Shown piece by piece: positions 34,914-50,734 of a stretch of 64,000 nucleotides of DNA. The notes beneath the pieces were generated by a model. The model was not told the DNA's origin, did no database searches, and saw nothing but the letters and a program-made list of their open reading frames with translations. Source of the DNA: Crambe crambe. Taxonomy: Eukaryota; Porifera; Demospongiae; Poecilosclerida; Crambeidae. The stretch is taken from assembly GCA_963924555.1 (NCBI GenBank), contig OZ004596.1, positions 5,466,139 to 5,530,138 on the forward strand, given 5' to 3'. Made by a program: the position numbers and the translations under genes. Position 1 is the first letter of the stretch; each line of letters begins with the position of its first letter.

Positions 34914-35530
34914 AAACCATTAAGTAACATTGTGTGTCCATGCTAGATTTAAAAACTGTGTGTCAAAAAAAAGAAAGATGACATTGATTTTGAAAATCAG
35001 TTGATTTAAAGTTTTGGGCAAATGAAGTGAACCCATATACAGAACATGACTGCTTAATATTTAGATGCCACAATTATGAGGTAACATGACTCCAGATGCC
35101 ACAATTACGACTGCTATGAATTAATGGTATACTTGTACTTCATGTGGTTTCTCATGGTTCTGTATTGCATGTGTATATAGATATAATTATAATATTGTGA
35201 TTGTGTAAACATTACTCAAGTTACAGAGTTCAGTATTGTTTGTAATACACTGTAATGATAATGATGAATCATGTGTTCTATAGCTGTACCAGTGATTGTC
35301 TAAACAAGTCACAAAAAGTCATAGCTATATAATCCTGAAACAGAAAGAGAGAGAGAGAGAGAGAGAGAGAGTTATTATTTTAAAGCCAGCTGGCTGTCCA
35401 TTTACCATAATGAAATATAAAACACAGAGATGGTATAATGCAGAGAAAAAGTGTATAAAATAAGTAAAACTGTATTTTTGAAGTAAAAATTTAGCTTTAA
35501 AAATTCTCAATTAAAAAAATAAGAGTCACA
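34914..35530. other. gap between cytidine deaminase and the PARP gene
   Basis: This 617-bp convergent, AT-rich 3' region holds a short duplicated phrase (gatgccacaattatgaggtaacatgact / gatgccacaattacgact at 35063-35111) and a (GA)n tract at 35346-35371. No gene is visible. Confidence 0.6.
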
Positions 35531-38500
35531 TTACATGTAGGTGATGAGATAAGCAGGATAAGCCTTTTCATTGTCATATGTCATGTACACCATCGAACCT
35601 GCTGTGTTTCCTGATACAGTGTCATATCGTACTCGATTACTGCCAGGCTTGAAGGGAGGCATGCGCAGCTCACTATTGGAAGGACAAAAAAGGCTTTCTC
35701 CGGTCAAAACCTTCACCAGAAACATTTCCATCAATCCTGTTCGTGAAGAGGAAATGCGAGACATGTAATTAAAAAAATTTCCCCGCTGGTACAAAGATCT
35801 TGCATTCTGGTGATATCCATAAGGGACACTTTGGATGCCATAAGAACTGCCAGCATCTCTAGGATGGGCATAATTGTGGCAGTACTTCGCATTCACAGCA
35901 AAATAGTTTGCCCTTCCCCACATACCAGAGGCACTGTAGCGCATATCGAAACCATCTCGTCCTTCGTATATATCCTTGGGGTCGTTTCCTCTGGAGCCAT
36001 GGAAGAGTTCCATCTCGTTCACAATGCCATTGTTGTCATCTTTCAAAACTTTTTTCTGGTGTGCATATTTCCTCCACAATTTTGTATTCTGGATCCTTAT
36101 TATTTTAACAATAGTGTGGTCCTCCATTGTTAATTCGAATTTGCTCGCCACGTACTCCCACTCATCAGACTCCCTGGTCAACTCAAACACTTCAACATCC
36201 TTTGTCTGTTTCACCCACTCAGCTGGAACCTCTTCTAGTAAGCTATCTTTAGCTGGAGTGGTTGTAGTGTCATGAAATTTCACAATTTCCTGTAGAATTG
36301 CTATTTTTGCGCTATCAATCTTCAATTTGGTTCCCATTAGCTTTAGCACTTTTTGCTGCTTTCCTGACAACTCTGAGGACATTTCAAATGAGCTTATGAC
36401 TCGGTTCTCTTTTGCTATTTCTTTGATTACTGTTTCCAGTTCTTCAGTGGTAGCTTCCGGCAGAGTTGTACTTGAATCTGATTTGATGCAGTCGTCCAAT
36501 GTCTTGAGTAACTTCTCTGCTGCACTGGATAAGTTTTCTTTGGGACCGCGCAATATTATAGCTACTTCAGGGAAGGTCTCTCCACTTTCCTCGTTCAGTG
36601 ATTTACACTCTCTCTGAATCACAAAGTCATGAATTGGCTGAGAGAGGGGTTGTTCCAAAAGAATAGGTCTTTGCATAGCCACAGACTGGGGAAGTGGCAT
36701 AGCCACAGACTGGGGAAGTGGCATAGCCACAGATTGGGGAAGTGGCATAGTGGGATGGGGAAGTGGAATAGTGATAGGGTATCGGAGAGGTGGAAAAGCA
36801 ATAGGCTGTGGAATTCCCAACCCTTGTCTTGGATGCACAGGATGTGCAAGTAAAGCCTTGCGTCCTTGGCCACTCAATGGAACTTCAGCCCTCACTTTTC
36901 TTTTGATCTTTCTTCTGAATCCAGTAATGACATTGATTTGTAGCATAAATGCAAAATCAATTTTATATACACTACGATTGACAGTAATCTGGCATGAACC
37001 ACGTGGGTTTGCTCGATAAGCCGAATTCAAAAGTTTGTTCACATCAGTGGTGTATGACGAAAAGCTTCCTTGATCGTTACTCCATTTCCAGATGTGTGTA
37101 TCTGGAGGTGAGACTTCTGCAGGAGGCAAGTCCAAAGCTTGTGCTTGTGCTTGGATGGAGGGGGCTGTGGGAAGCTTTACTTCTTGCTCCTTCTCCGTTT
37201 TTACAAAAGAGCAAAAGACATCAACAGTGCTCTGAGAAAATAGCACAAACCGAATTGTGCGAAGAGAAGTATCAGGATAGTCTTGACAGAAATCTTTCAC
37301 TGCTTTTAGGGATGCTTTTGCACATACTTTCTCTGGTACACCAAATATCCCCGTACTTATAGCTGGAAGGGAAATCGAAGTCAGAGAGTTTTCACTTGCC
37401 ATTTTGAGAGATTCAAGAACTGCTGAGCAAAGAAGACTTTCTTCATTACGCTCACCTCCACTCCATCTTGGTCCCACAGCATGTATGACGTTCTTACAAG
37501 ACAAGCGACCAGATCCTAAGCAAACAGCACTACCAGGACTCACTCTGGAGTTCTTCTCAATGTACTTATCACTTTCAGACTGGATATCAGGTCCTCCAGC
37601 ATCTGAAATATCCAGTGCCAAACCCCCAAAATGCTTCAGATCTTCATTGGCTGGATTCACGATAGCATCAACGCATTCTTGCAAAATATTGCCCTTGAAG
37701 ATGTTGACCTGCATGTATCTTTCTGTGTCAGCAAATTGTAAGTGCAAAATATGATTCAGAGTAGAAGTAACAAGAAATCTGTCTTCGAGTTCTGACTTCA
37801 GAGTAGAAAAATCTGGAGTGACAAGAAATGGGCTACAAATGGTTCTCACACTGACTTCCTTTTGGTCAATGTCTTTTTCAATGGCTCTGATAGTCGTCTC
37901 AACTATTTCAGATTTCGCAGCTTTGACTGATGACTCAATACCGACAACCTGGACCCCAACGCTAGGTGTCTTGAGCAAGTTGATGGACAGATTATAACTC
38001 CCAGCTATGGTGCGAGCTCTAGCAAGATATGGTTCAAAGTGTGATCCAGACTGCAGAACAAGCTGCACAACCGGGTCTTTGCTGGAAATGACATCACTGG
38101 TTATGATATTATCCCGAACAAACTCCCGAATATTTTTAGCAGCTGCATCAAGATCATCAGAGACTTCTTTCGGTGCATGAACTGTCACATTTCCTGTTGA
38201 GAGGTCAATATCTGAAATGAATACATTCAGATCACCAAGAAATTCCATTTCGTTCGTTCTTTTTGCATCATCAAGCATTTTGACCCCTTCCCTTGACAAA
38301 GAGATATCTTTAGTTTCAGTTTCGGTTTTACGGATCAGGCTTTTGATCTCTTCCATTTTATCATTGGAGGTGCCAATAATTTCAAATGTGACACGAGTTT
38401 TGGCCGAAGATTTTTTAGTCACTTTATAAAACGTTATGAGAGTCTTGGAGCCTTTTTCTTCCTTCGCTGCAAGTTGCTGCCAATACTTCTTCCACATTTC

Positions 38501-41500
38501 ATACAACTTCGAGTCACAAGTCACAGAAAAAGATTCGGAAGATACTTTCATGCTTAGTAGTCTGGACTTCAACTCACCCATCACTTCTTTCACTTGCTTC
38601 AAAGATCCTGTTACTTCTAAGAAGTAATCATCACTGTTTTCATTTGGCACAAGCAATGTGAGTTCTGAACACTTATTTCTTAATTCAAGCAGTTCCTTCT
38701 CATATGCACTATCCAAAAGCTTGCCTTGATGGACATTAAGGGGAATCTGCTTTAAATTTTGTGTTGATTCAATTGCATCAGTTAATTCCTCATAACATTG
38801 CTGAATTTCGTCCATTATAAGACCAGATATGACTACTGAGGACTGCTTATATGAAATTTTAACAGAAAATTTATTTTCCAGCTTATCTTGCAACTCCATC
38901 ACTGCTTCTTTAGCATCTCCATCCAGGGAATATTGTTTACTTCCCGGATTCAGTCGATCAAGCAACTTGCAAGCTTCTTTATAAACATCTAAATTCTTGC
39001 AAAATATATAAATAACAGTAGCCGAATCTTGAGAATCCATACTTGTAGTGGAAAGATTCTCTTGCACTATCTTAAAGTCAAAGGTGGAGTCTCTTCTCTT
39101 AAAGGGGATTAAAATACGTTCCTTGGTAAGAGATATCAAAGTAGGCTGGTCAAAATGCACAATCACTTTGTGACAATGGATTTCTGATAGCATATCATTC
39201 AATATCATTGTTTTAGTACACTCAATTGAAGAAAGACTTCCAGTTAAAAAAACCTTTTCTCCATCGAAAATAAGTCTAGCAGGAAACTGTGATAGTTTGG
39301 ATTCATTTACGAAAGACTGTAAGAAAATTGCTTCTTCAGGTTTGCAAGGCAATGGCCTAACAAGCAGTGATTCTATGATAGACATCACATAATCCATGCT
39401 TGAGTGAAGTCGACTGGAGTAACACAATAGTAGAACATTTTTCACAGGTGATTCTGGAAGGGAAATGTAAACCTCTTCAGACCGTAGCCTTTCTCTCAAC
39501 GTGTCAAGCAGCTCCTCCTGCAACTCACTCTTGAGACTCACACCACCAATCAGAAATTCTTGCTCCACTAAGCTCATTTCTTCGTGAGCCTTTTCGATGT
39601 CATATATCGGCCCATCAAATAGTATTTTTTCTGAGCCTGCTCTGTATCCAGTCACATGCACACCACATTTTTGTTCAATTATAGAAGCGAGAGACGGCTT
39701 CAGGTACACCAAAGCCTCCATCTTCAACCTGAAATAATAACAATAATAATAAGTATTGCTATAACAGAAGTTGTCCATAATATGCCATGTCATAATAATT
39801 ATCTACTCTACACATTATAATAAACAGGCAGTTCCCATACACAGCTAATTTTCTTACTCACTTGTGGATAGGAAATGAATTAAGATGCATTGTAACATCT
39901 TGGTAAGCATACTCAACAGCTTCTTTCTTGCCAAAGAATTGTAATGCCTTTTCAGCACTTGCATCCAACAGCTGGATACTAATGTTTCTATTGTTGTGAT
40001 AAGGAAGAAGGATGTTATTCAACAAGGTGCTTCCAGTTGATTCTACAACCGTCATTAGTCTAGTCCACCGACTAGGTAACAGTTTCATAACCGCACACAC
40101 TTCTTCCACAGTGCTGCTGCCACTACTTGGAGGTGATACTATCCTTGCTGGTAATGGTTCTGTCACCTTTATTGTAATCACTGATCCTTTAAATGTAGTG
40201 TTGTGGAGTGTCTGGTAAGCACTTTCTGCAGCTGCTAGAGTCTTGAAGTCAATACGAGCATAAGGATTTCTCCCATCGGAGGAGAATAACTTGGGAGCAC
40301 TGTCCAGTTCTCCAAAAACTTCAAATCGTTTACGAAGATCTTGAACAGTTACTGATTGAGAAACATGTGAAACCTTTATCGATCCCTTTGGCTGCAGTCT
40401 TGTAGCACTTTCTTCAAAGTGTTGAGAAAGTAATGTTGTGTTCGGTGTTCCCATTGATGGAGTGTAAGATGACTTGCTCACTGAAAGTGGTTCTGTCACC
40501 TTTATTGTTATCACAGAACCTTTAAAGTAAGTGTTATGGAGTTTTCGATAAGCACTCTCTGCAGCATCTGGAGTTTTGAAGTTAACTCGAGCATAAGGGT
40601 TCTTCCCTTTGGGTGAGAACAGCTTTGGAGTACCATCAAGTTCTCCAAATTTTTCAAATAGTTTACGAAGATCCCGAACAGTTGTTGAGTGTGAAACATG
40701 CGAAACTTTTATTGATGATTTCAGGGCTTCCCGAGTATGTTGAAAATCAAACTGCTGAGTGGATGCTTGGTCAGAACCGAAGTGCTCAGAAAATAGATCT
40801 TTTTTGGACTGAGTACTACCTCCATGGAGCACATCAGAGAACCCTGACAAAGGGTAAGATGATAATGTCAATGATGCTGCTGTATTCTCCAAGACAGGAA
40901 ATTGAGAAATATCGTATGTTGGAGGTTGCACTTGAGACAGAAATGGATAATCTGAGTTATCACCAAATTCAAATTTATCCTCAGAACTTAACCTGGAACT
41001 TCTCATTTTTTCCTTAGCGGATCGAGAGGGACGAGCAGGATCTTCAAACTTCAAAGATATGGAGTAGTTACCCAATACTTTGGTGCCTTTCATTTTTAGA
41101 ATGGCACGCTCAGCAGTAGCTCTTGAAGAGAATGCTACCACACCAATACCTGTCGTTTCCTTGGTCGCACGGTTTCTAATAACGTAGGCATCAATGGGGT
41201 TAAACATGCGAAAATGTTGCTTCAAATCTTCATCAGATAGAATATTTGGGAATTTCGGGTCAGAGTATATAAAAACCTTACACTTGTCACTTTCACCGAC
41301 AGAGCCTGAACTAACAGAGAGTGAACGGGTACAGGGTTGAGGTGAGGACAAAACTTCAGCAGCATTCTGATGCTTGAGGTTCACCATCTGAGCATACGTG
41401 CCACGTTTCATCGACCACGGATTATCAGATAAATCCTTAGAAAAACTCACACTGATCTGCATATCTCTTAGTGAGCTATCTTTAATATCACTACCTTTTA

Positions 41501-42890
41501 GTAAGCTGTTATTGAAAGCTCCAATTGCATCTCTACCACTAGCCAGTGATGAGAAAGTTACGATAAACTGGCGAATATCCTGCAAAAGTTCAACTTCGAT
41601 AATCTCTGAGCCAAAACGTTTGAAGTGCTCCCACATGTGCTGCTCCAAAATATAATCTGGAAAAGTGGGACCAACTATGACTTTACAATTTCCTGATTTC
41701 CCTTCAGCTATGTTTTCTTGAGCGACAGAGGACTGTTCTTGATCTGACTGAGGTTGGAATGCCATCACCTCAAGCACATGCTCGTCGTCAAGTGACATGC
41801 CATTCAAATCCTTGATTGCTTCAGCTCCAAGGCTTTCCGGAACCAATAAAACGCAAGCAGTAGTCGTATTTGGTTCCATTATTATCATGCTGATAAAGTT
41901 TTTATCGTAGCCTCTTCCAATGATGCAATCTGGGAAACAGTGCTTCACGGATGGATGGAATTTCAGAAAGAGATGAGCCACCGATTTCCCTAGTAAAGCA
42001 CGAGGAATGGTCGGGGGAAGAATAGGAAGGACTTCAATCTGATTAAAGCCTTGAATTGTCAAAGGCTATGAACAAAATTACAAACAAAACAACATTAATA
42101 AGCATGAAGAAGTAAGATTTGTATGCATAGACTTCGTATGGTACCAATAGTCCATATTTATTTCACAGGTTAACATCAGACACAGCTACAGTGAATACTT
42201 CAAGATATCCATCCATAGCTACACTTCAGATCCCCTGCAATGAGCAGCCCTAAGGGATGTATTGTCCATTTTATTATAGCCACATAGCCGTGTACATGTA
42301 CACTTAAAATCCCCCCTAAAAAAACTTACCCAAAATTATTAAACAATGCTTGGCTCCTTATGCACTGTACGTATGCCAAGAATGCTCAAAGGATGCTCAA
42401 TGCATTACATTTAATTAGGGTGGATTATTTAATTCCTCTTATGCCCACAATCACAGACCCATTAAACATAACCATTTCATATTCAGTTGTAATAATAAAC
42501 TGTCAGAGAAGGCAACAAACATTACAATTGAATTACATAATAATGTATACCAGATTATTAAACGGATCGGTTTGCCACTTTCCATCAACATAGAAGTGAT
42601 AATAATGGAGACCCACAGAGAGTTTGAAGGCTCTGTACACATCACCTGAGCTGTAATGAGAGACAAAATTGCAAATGACAATAAATTCTCACTTAGTTAT
42701 AACAGTAGTTAACTGTTTTCAATGAATAGGGACATTGTTAGAGCTACAGTAAACTAAGATAATTAAAACTGAACCTCGTTTGGGTCGTTAGGGGAACTTT
42801 CTGCCAGTCGGTGAAACTGCCACTAAGGAATACTCTCTTCCCATCTCCTGGCCAGCGAAAGTAAGTATACTTGGAGTGAGACTCAGTCAT
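35531..42890 (-). CDS. CBM48-RRM-macro-WWE-PARP protein (PARP14/10-like mono-ART with a glycogen-binding module)
   Basis: Four exons in transcript order, 42775-42890, 42551-42650, 39862-42065 and 35531-39728, join in phase into 2205 residues. The start at 42890 has A at -3. Residues about 8-85 form an AMPK-beta-type CBM48 (YFRWPGDGKRVFLSGSFTDW ... FYVDGKW ... GFNQIEV), and its last strand is encoded by the RRM exon. RRM-like units follow near 195-285, 332-415, 522-600 and 632-710; the last two are near-duplicates. KH-like segments come next, then one macro domain (about 1471-1650; NIFKGNILQECVDAIVNPAN), a WWE domain (about 1685-1755), a PLPQSVAM tandem repeat and a C-terminal PARP domain (about 1976-2205). 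The PARP domain has the His of FHGSR and the Tyr of ANYFAV. A hydrophobic residue stands where PARP1 has its catalytic Glu, so mono-ADP-ribosylation is expected. PARP10/14 relatives act in RNA-linked and stress/immune signalling. Confidence 0.82.
36665..36760. repeat. 24-bp in-frame tandem repeat in the PARP gene
   Basis: Three or more copies of a 24-bp unit (gcatagccacagactggggaagtg on plus) encode PLPQSVAM repeats in the linker between the WWE and PARP domains. Confidence 0.9.
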
Positions 42891-43118
42891 CGTGGGTACG
42901 TAGATCCTCACAAATAACACGGTAAGTACATGTGTGACAAATTTCTTAAAGAAAGAGTGAACTTCTAACTAGCTAGCTATTATGCATAGTCAGCTAAAAT
43001 TAATTATAGTATTGCAGAATCACGATAGATGACGCAATGCGCAATAATAAAGGACTGAGCTATTGGAAAAGAATACGGACATAAAAAGGGCTGAGGACAT
43101 AAATTATTATTGTTAAGA

Positions 43119-46064
<2,946 letters not shown>

Positions 46065-46564
46065 ATGGCGAATCTAACCGTTCCAATGTGTAATGGCATT
46101 GGAAGATATGTCTGCCAACTGAAGAGACTAACCATACAATACTGCTATCTTGGCGGCAGCAGCAAAGGCATGAGGTGTGCATTAGTTAGAATCTCGCTCC
46201 CAGCCTGCTATGCACATGATTTTGTGTTTGTAGGGACTACATTGACAATAAAGTGGTACAGTTTGCAAGAGATAATCCAGAAGTGGCTGTCTATGTGCGT
46301 TATCGACCAAGAAGACATCCTCGGATAATTGGGGAATTTTGTGAGTAAATACCCTTTAATTTTATTATTATTATTAATGCATTTCCAGTGAATGAAAACA
46401 GTCAAGTTATCCCTGTCCCAAACCTGAGCAGGAAAGAGATCAGCGAGCACATCTCAAGGCTGAGAACTTCATCTGGTAACAAACCAACCAAACTGAAGAA
46501 ATATTGGCACACAGACAGACCAACCATCCAGGGAAATTGGTCCCCATTTATCAAACTTGAATAA
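46065..46564 (+). CDS. MRPL43: mitochondrial ribosomal protein L43
   Basis: A large-subunit protein of the mitochondrial ribosome with a thioredoxin-like L51/S25/CI-B8 fold. Exons 46065-46174, 46234-46340 and 46389-46564 join in phase to about 130 residues. Family phrases are [14 protein letters not shown], a second exon with [20 protein letters not shown], and the conserved end [14 protein letters not shown]. It is shorter than human MRPL43 because it lacks the variable C-terminal extension. The start is the ATG in gaaaATGG at 46065. Confidence 0.9.
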
Positions 46565-46980
46565 TTATCATCAAGGGAATACAAATCAAGAAATAGTTTT
46601 GGCAAAGGAAAAAACAATGGTTTTGGTGAAGGGATGGTAGTGCTTTTGTTTTGTATAAAAAAATAAAACTCCTGAGAGGAGTAGGATTCAAGAAGTTTCG
46701 GAGTTGTCCTGCATGTGAGACAGTCTGTAGAGGAGAGGCAGTAGAGTAGTGTGGGTCATCATGATAAAGTTTCGGAGTCAAGCAGTTGCTCTGTTCAAAT
46801 GATATGAAAGGAAGATACATCAAGATTGTAACTAGGAACCCCTTACCAACTTTATTGATTTGCGAGAGGAGGGAGATTTTCATGTCTGATTCACTGCAAA
46901 TAAGTAAAATCATCTGAAAATGCAAAGTTTAGTGGGAAAGGGAAATCACAAGACAACGATCACAAAATTGCATGGGTGGG
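46565..46980. other. convergent gap between MRPL43 and the unknown minus-strand gene
   Basis: This 416-bp 3' region has frames on both strands but none with splice signals or family similarity. Nothing is identified beyond an aataaa-type signal near 46661. Confidence 0.5.
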
Positions 46981-48207
46981 TCATTCATCTGTAGCTACGA
47001 TTATAAATATGTACTTTTCTGAATCACTGTCACTGTCCTCGTCGTCAAACATCATTAAGTCTCCTCCTCTTGCCTTAGCACCTTCTACATCCACTTCCAT
47101 GCTTTCCTCTTTCTCCTCCTCTCCCTCAAAGCTAACCCTCAGCTTGGCATTTGGAACAGAAGGACTGACATGAGTGTGCAGTCGGATGCTATTGTCTACA
47201 TGAGCTACTCCAGATTCATCTTGTTTGAGTGCATTTAAATGATTCCTAGAAATGAGAGGCTGAGTGATCTCTGATTGTTCTTGTCGTGTTTTCTGCCAGC
47301 GCTGTCTTCTCCTCAACTCATCTGCTGTGATCTTATCTAATCTTGCCAGCTGCTTCTCCTTCCTCTGAGCAGCTATAAAAATGTTGAAATCACTTAATTA
47401 AGGGAGTTCCACTGTACTGAAAGCTTACCTGGAGGTGCCTTTTTGATTCTTGAAGGTAAGGATGACTTGAAGACAGTAACTCCTCCTCCATCATCATCCA
47501 GTTCAGGATCATCAAACAAAGGATCAAACTTCTGGAGGTTTGGTCTGAAGAGAAAAGCATGCAAATAGGATCAGTGGACCCTAAGAGAGAGAGCTGGCTA
47601 TTCTACTAAAATGCATAATTAATTAATGCAAAAGAATATTGCTGCAGTGGTTAAACAATACAATTTTGGGAGAGGTTCCAAATCGTGATGTATGCCTTTA
47701 CCTGCGTGCATCCCGAGACTCTGTAGCAGTTGTTGATGTAGAAGTAGTACTCCTAATCTCGGATGCTGTTTCACTCACATCCTCTAGAGATCTGGCCCTG
47801 TATGCCTTGTTCTTTTTCTTCTTCTTTTTATGCCTCTTCTTCCGACTGATCTCACTGAGACTATCCAGCTCCACAGTTTTCTTCTGTTGTACAGTCTGGA
47901 AAATGAAAATGAAAATGCACTGGTCCATAGAGGGCTACTAAAAGAACATAGAAAGCACTATTATAAGCATGATCTTTCTATTGGCTATAGCTAAATTGAT
48001 CCTATTGTACGGGGTGATAAGAGTCTTTTAGTGATTGTCACCTATCTAGGATCTAGGAGCACTAATTTCACACTTTACCTGCATCAGGTCTAATAGCCTC
48101 GAGGGTGGTATCTTTATCCCTCCAAATTCGAAGTAAACTTCTGCCGCCTCTCCTACACCACCACCCTCCTCTTCTGAGTCAGTACCCGAGAGGACCCACC
48201 CTTCCAT
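46981..48207 (-). CDS. conserved-looking nuclear-type protein of unknown function
   Basis: Four exons (48079-48207, 47702-47895, 47429-47544, 46981-47372) join in phase into 276 residues. I do not recognise the family. The N terminus is acidic (MEGWVLSGTDSEEEGG) and followed by FGGIKIPPSRLLDLMQ. Then come a strongly basic stretch (KKRHKKKKKKNKAYRA, a likely NLS), a Ser/Thr-rich region, an acidic LFDDPELDDDGGG, and a basic helix (QRKEKQLARLDKITADELRR). An acidic tail has MMFDDEDSDSDSE, a run of likely CK2 sites. The alternation of basic helices and acidic patches suggests a nuclear RNA- or chromatin-associated protein, but this is inference. Its start lies 213 bp from divergent IWR1. Confidence 0.75.
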
Positions 48208-48420
48208 AGCCAATTAAAACCTTTCCTCCCTTACTTGCGAGAGTTAAAGAGCTGAAAAGCCTGGGGACGGAAAAAAAATTTTTTTTGAACCTTCAACTCC
48301 GTAAGGTAAAGGGTAGCCAAATGTTTTTGTATAATTATGTGTACATTGTATGGTACATTAGCTCAGCACTGTTAGCTGAAAAACTCGTTCTATTCCCCTC
48401 ATTTAGATAATTAGAGTGGA

Positions 48421-50734
48421 ATGGCCAGCAGGTCTAGCAGTGACTCTGTTCCTGTTGTGCTACGAGTCAAGAGGAAAAGGACGGAAGAGCCAGCTGATGC
48501 CCTGGGTGAGCATTATTTAGAATCTATCCATTTATTATTATCGGTAACATGCAGTTATTCCGACAAAACTGACAAAACTGGACCCATTACTTCACGATCA
48601 AGGTATGTTTTTAGCCTATTCTAATGCTATTATCCCAATTATTAAATCAACACAGATCAGAGGGTATTTCATTTTGCTGGTACAGTTCAAGCCCATGACC
48701 ATTCTACAAAGGAAGTGTTGGTAAGGAGGAAATCATTACCTGATAGCTAATGAGTGTATTAAACATTCTGTAGGCGACAAGTATAGGGGGTAATTATATC
48801 TTAAGTTTGTGTGTGTAAGTGATGTACCTGAATCAATTCATGGGTACTTATCACTACAAGCACTTATTTGTTCTCGACTCTGAGTCAACTCTGAGTGTGC
48901 AAGAAGTAGGGGGTGGGGCTAGCAAGTACCAAACAGCCCTAGCCCTAGCCACCAACCTGGTTCTCAAGTGAGACATGAGGAGGAGGCTAGGTTGAAAGTC
49001 CTGTATGTCAGCTGATACTGATAGAGAACATCATGGTTTTTGTACGTAGGCACAGGTCACTAAACATAGACGGCAGCTGACCTCAGTCAAACAACTGACC
49101 TCATTCTCTAATCTCAGCATTTCTCATCAGCAGGAGAGCCGCAGGGAAGCCAGTAAGGTGCAGCTGCTAGTGTTAAGCACTCGTAAAAGTATTTGTCATA
49201 ACCATTTTATAATTCTGCATTCCATTGACCAATCAGTGTAGTTTGTGCTATCTGCAGGACTCCGCTTCAACCCAACGTTTCAAGCTTGTCTCCAAGTGCA
49301 GATCACTGGAAGAAGAAGGGGGAACTGAACAGCCCTCTGCATCAAGTACACAAGGGTAAATTTCTGTAATTAGGGTTGGTTCACTTCTAGCCACCTGCTA
49401 TTTGTGTGTGATACACCTGTTGTTTTGATCATTCATAGGGCAATTTTTTCATACCAGGGCTACCAAAATAATAATCATACAGCCGTGAAGTAGAAATTGA
49501 ATACTGTCCTGTTGTTGATTAGCTTACTTAAATCAGCCATTTATCAAATAAACTTTGATGAAATTTTCCCAAACTTCTATCATGGGGTTGAACTATCTCT
49601 GCACCAAATTTCAGACCCAAGGCTACTTTTTGAGAGTTAGAAGTGGCCAATGGCAGATATTTGATTTCTTCCTGGACTGTCACACATATCTTAATCATAA
49701 TAGTGTGTGCTTTATATACAATGCAGAGAAGAGCATGAAGGCTCGACAAAAAAGCCTTTGCTGAATGAGTTGGTCCACATGTACGATCTTGAGCAAGAAA
49801 CACCTTCTCCTTTATCATCATGTGTGCAAAATGGTGGAGCTTCTTCCAAAGAGAAACCATCTGATGATGACACTTTGAGAGGAGCCGAGTGCATGAATGA
49901 TGACATGATTAGTGTCATGAAGAACTGCAGCAGGAGCATAATCACCTGCAACTCAACTCCAATGGTCCAAGAAAGGGTTTGTGGTAATAATGACTATACA
50001 GATGCCCTACGTGCAACTGCTATCGTAAATATTAATCTGTGCACAGGAACTTCTGACTATGTGTATGACTTGTACTATACCCAAACCAGCAATGTCCAGG
50101 AAATGATGTCATAGTAAGTCACATGATAGCCATGTGATATTGAATTTATTGTTTTGATTTAAATTCAGCAACTGGGCTAGTGTCTGTGCTCGGTCCTACG
50201 AAGAGCCGATGCTTATTCATGATGAAATAGACTCGGATGAAGACCAGTATTATGATGATGAATATGATTCCAATGGTAAGGGTTACAAGTGTTTATAATT
50301 AATACACTGTCACATGGAGACTATTGAAATAGCGTCCTTCAATACAGATGAGGGGAATTGGAGAAACGATTACCCTGATGAGCAGGAAGACTCCTCATGT
50401 AACTTGAGTGATGAGGAAGATGCCCTGAGGTACCAACCTTATTCAGGTGAACTATGCATCATATCCATTGTGCGTGCTAACTTATTTTTTTGTGTATTAT
50501 AGACTACAGTGGAGATGAAGAGAAAAATGGCCTTGATGGAAGTTATTGGTATGTGAATCTGTTGATTTGTTGTGTGTGTGGTAGTTTACAATATCTGGTA
50601 GAGGGTACAAAAAACAGAAGAGTTATGCACACTAAAATATCCCAATACACATCAGGTGTGCAATGTACACTAATGTGACCATATAGATGTGCAGTGTTGT
50701 GACACACTTTCTCTATTACAGGGACCAGACTTAA
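48421..50734 (+). CDS. SLC7A6OS: SLC7A6OS / IWR1-like RNA polymerase II nuclear import factor
   Basis: IWR1 binds assembled RNA polymerase II and directs its nuclear import. The protein starts with the family's VLRVKRKRTEEPADAL, a bipartite-like NLS. Exons 48421-48505, 48555-48602, 48656-48720, about 49050-49160, about 49259-49356, about 49731-50112, about 50169-50276, about 50349-50446, about 50503-50548 and 50722-50734 keep consistent phases. Later exons contain DYVYDLYYTQ, the conserved IWR1 signature (human DYVYDIYY). An acidic stretch with NWRNDYPDEQ and YNWASV-type sequence follows. The last exon encodes only the end of YWDQT. A relic copy of this last exon lies upstream of the second beta-helix gene. 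Confidence 0.87.

Noticed and set aside
39729-39793. Treating the RRM frame and the macro/PARP frame as two genes
   Set aside because: The donor at 39861 (GTGAGT) and acceptor at 39729 join them in phase with no stop. The downstream frame has no good ATG of its own upstream of LKMEALVYL, and the domain set matches PARP14-like proteins.
42551-42890. A separate AMPK beta subunit gene
   Set aside because: No ASC (C-terminal) domain of AMPK beta is found on the minus strand before the RRM exon. The CBM48's last strand is encoded by the RRM exon itself.
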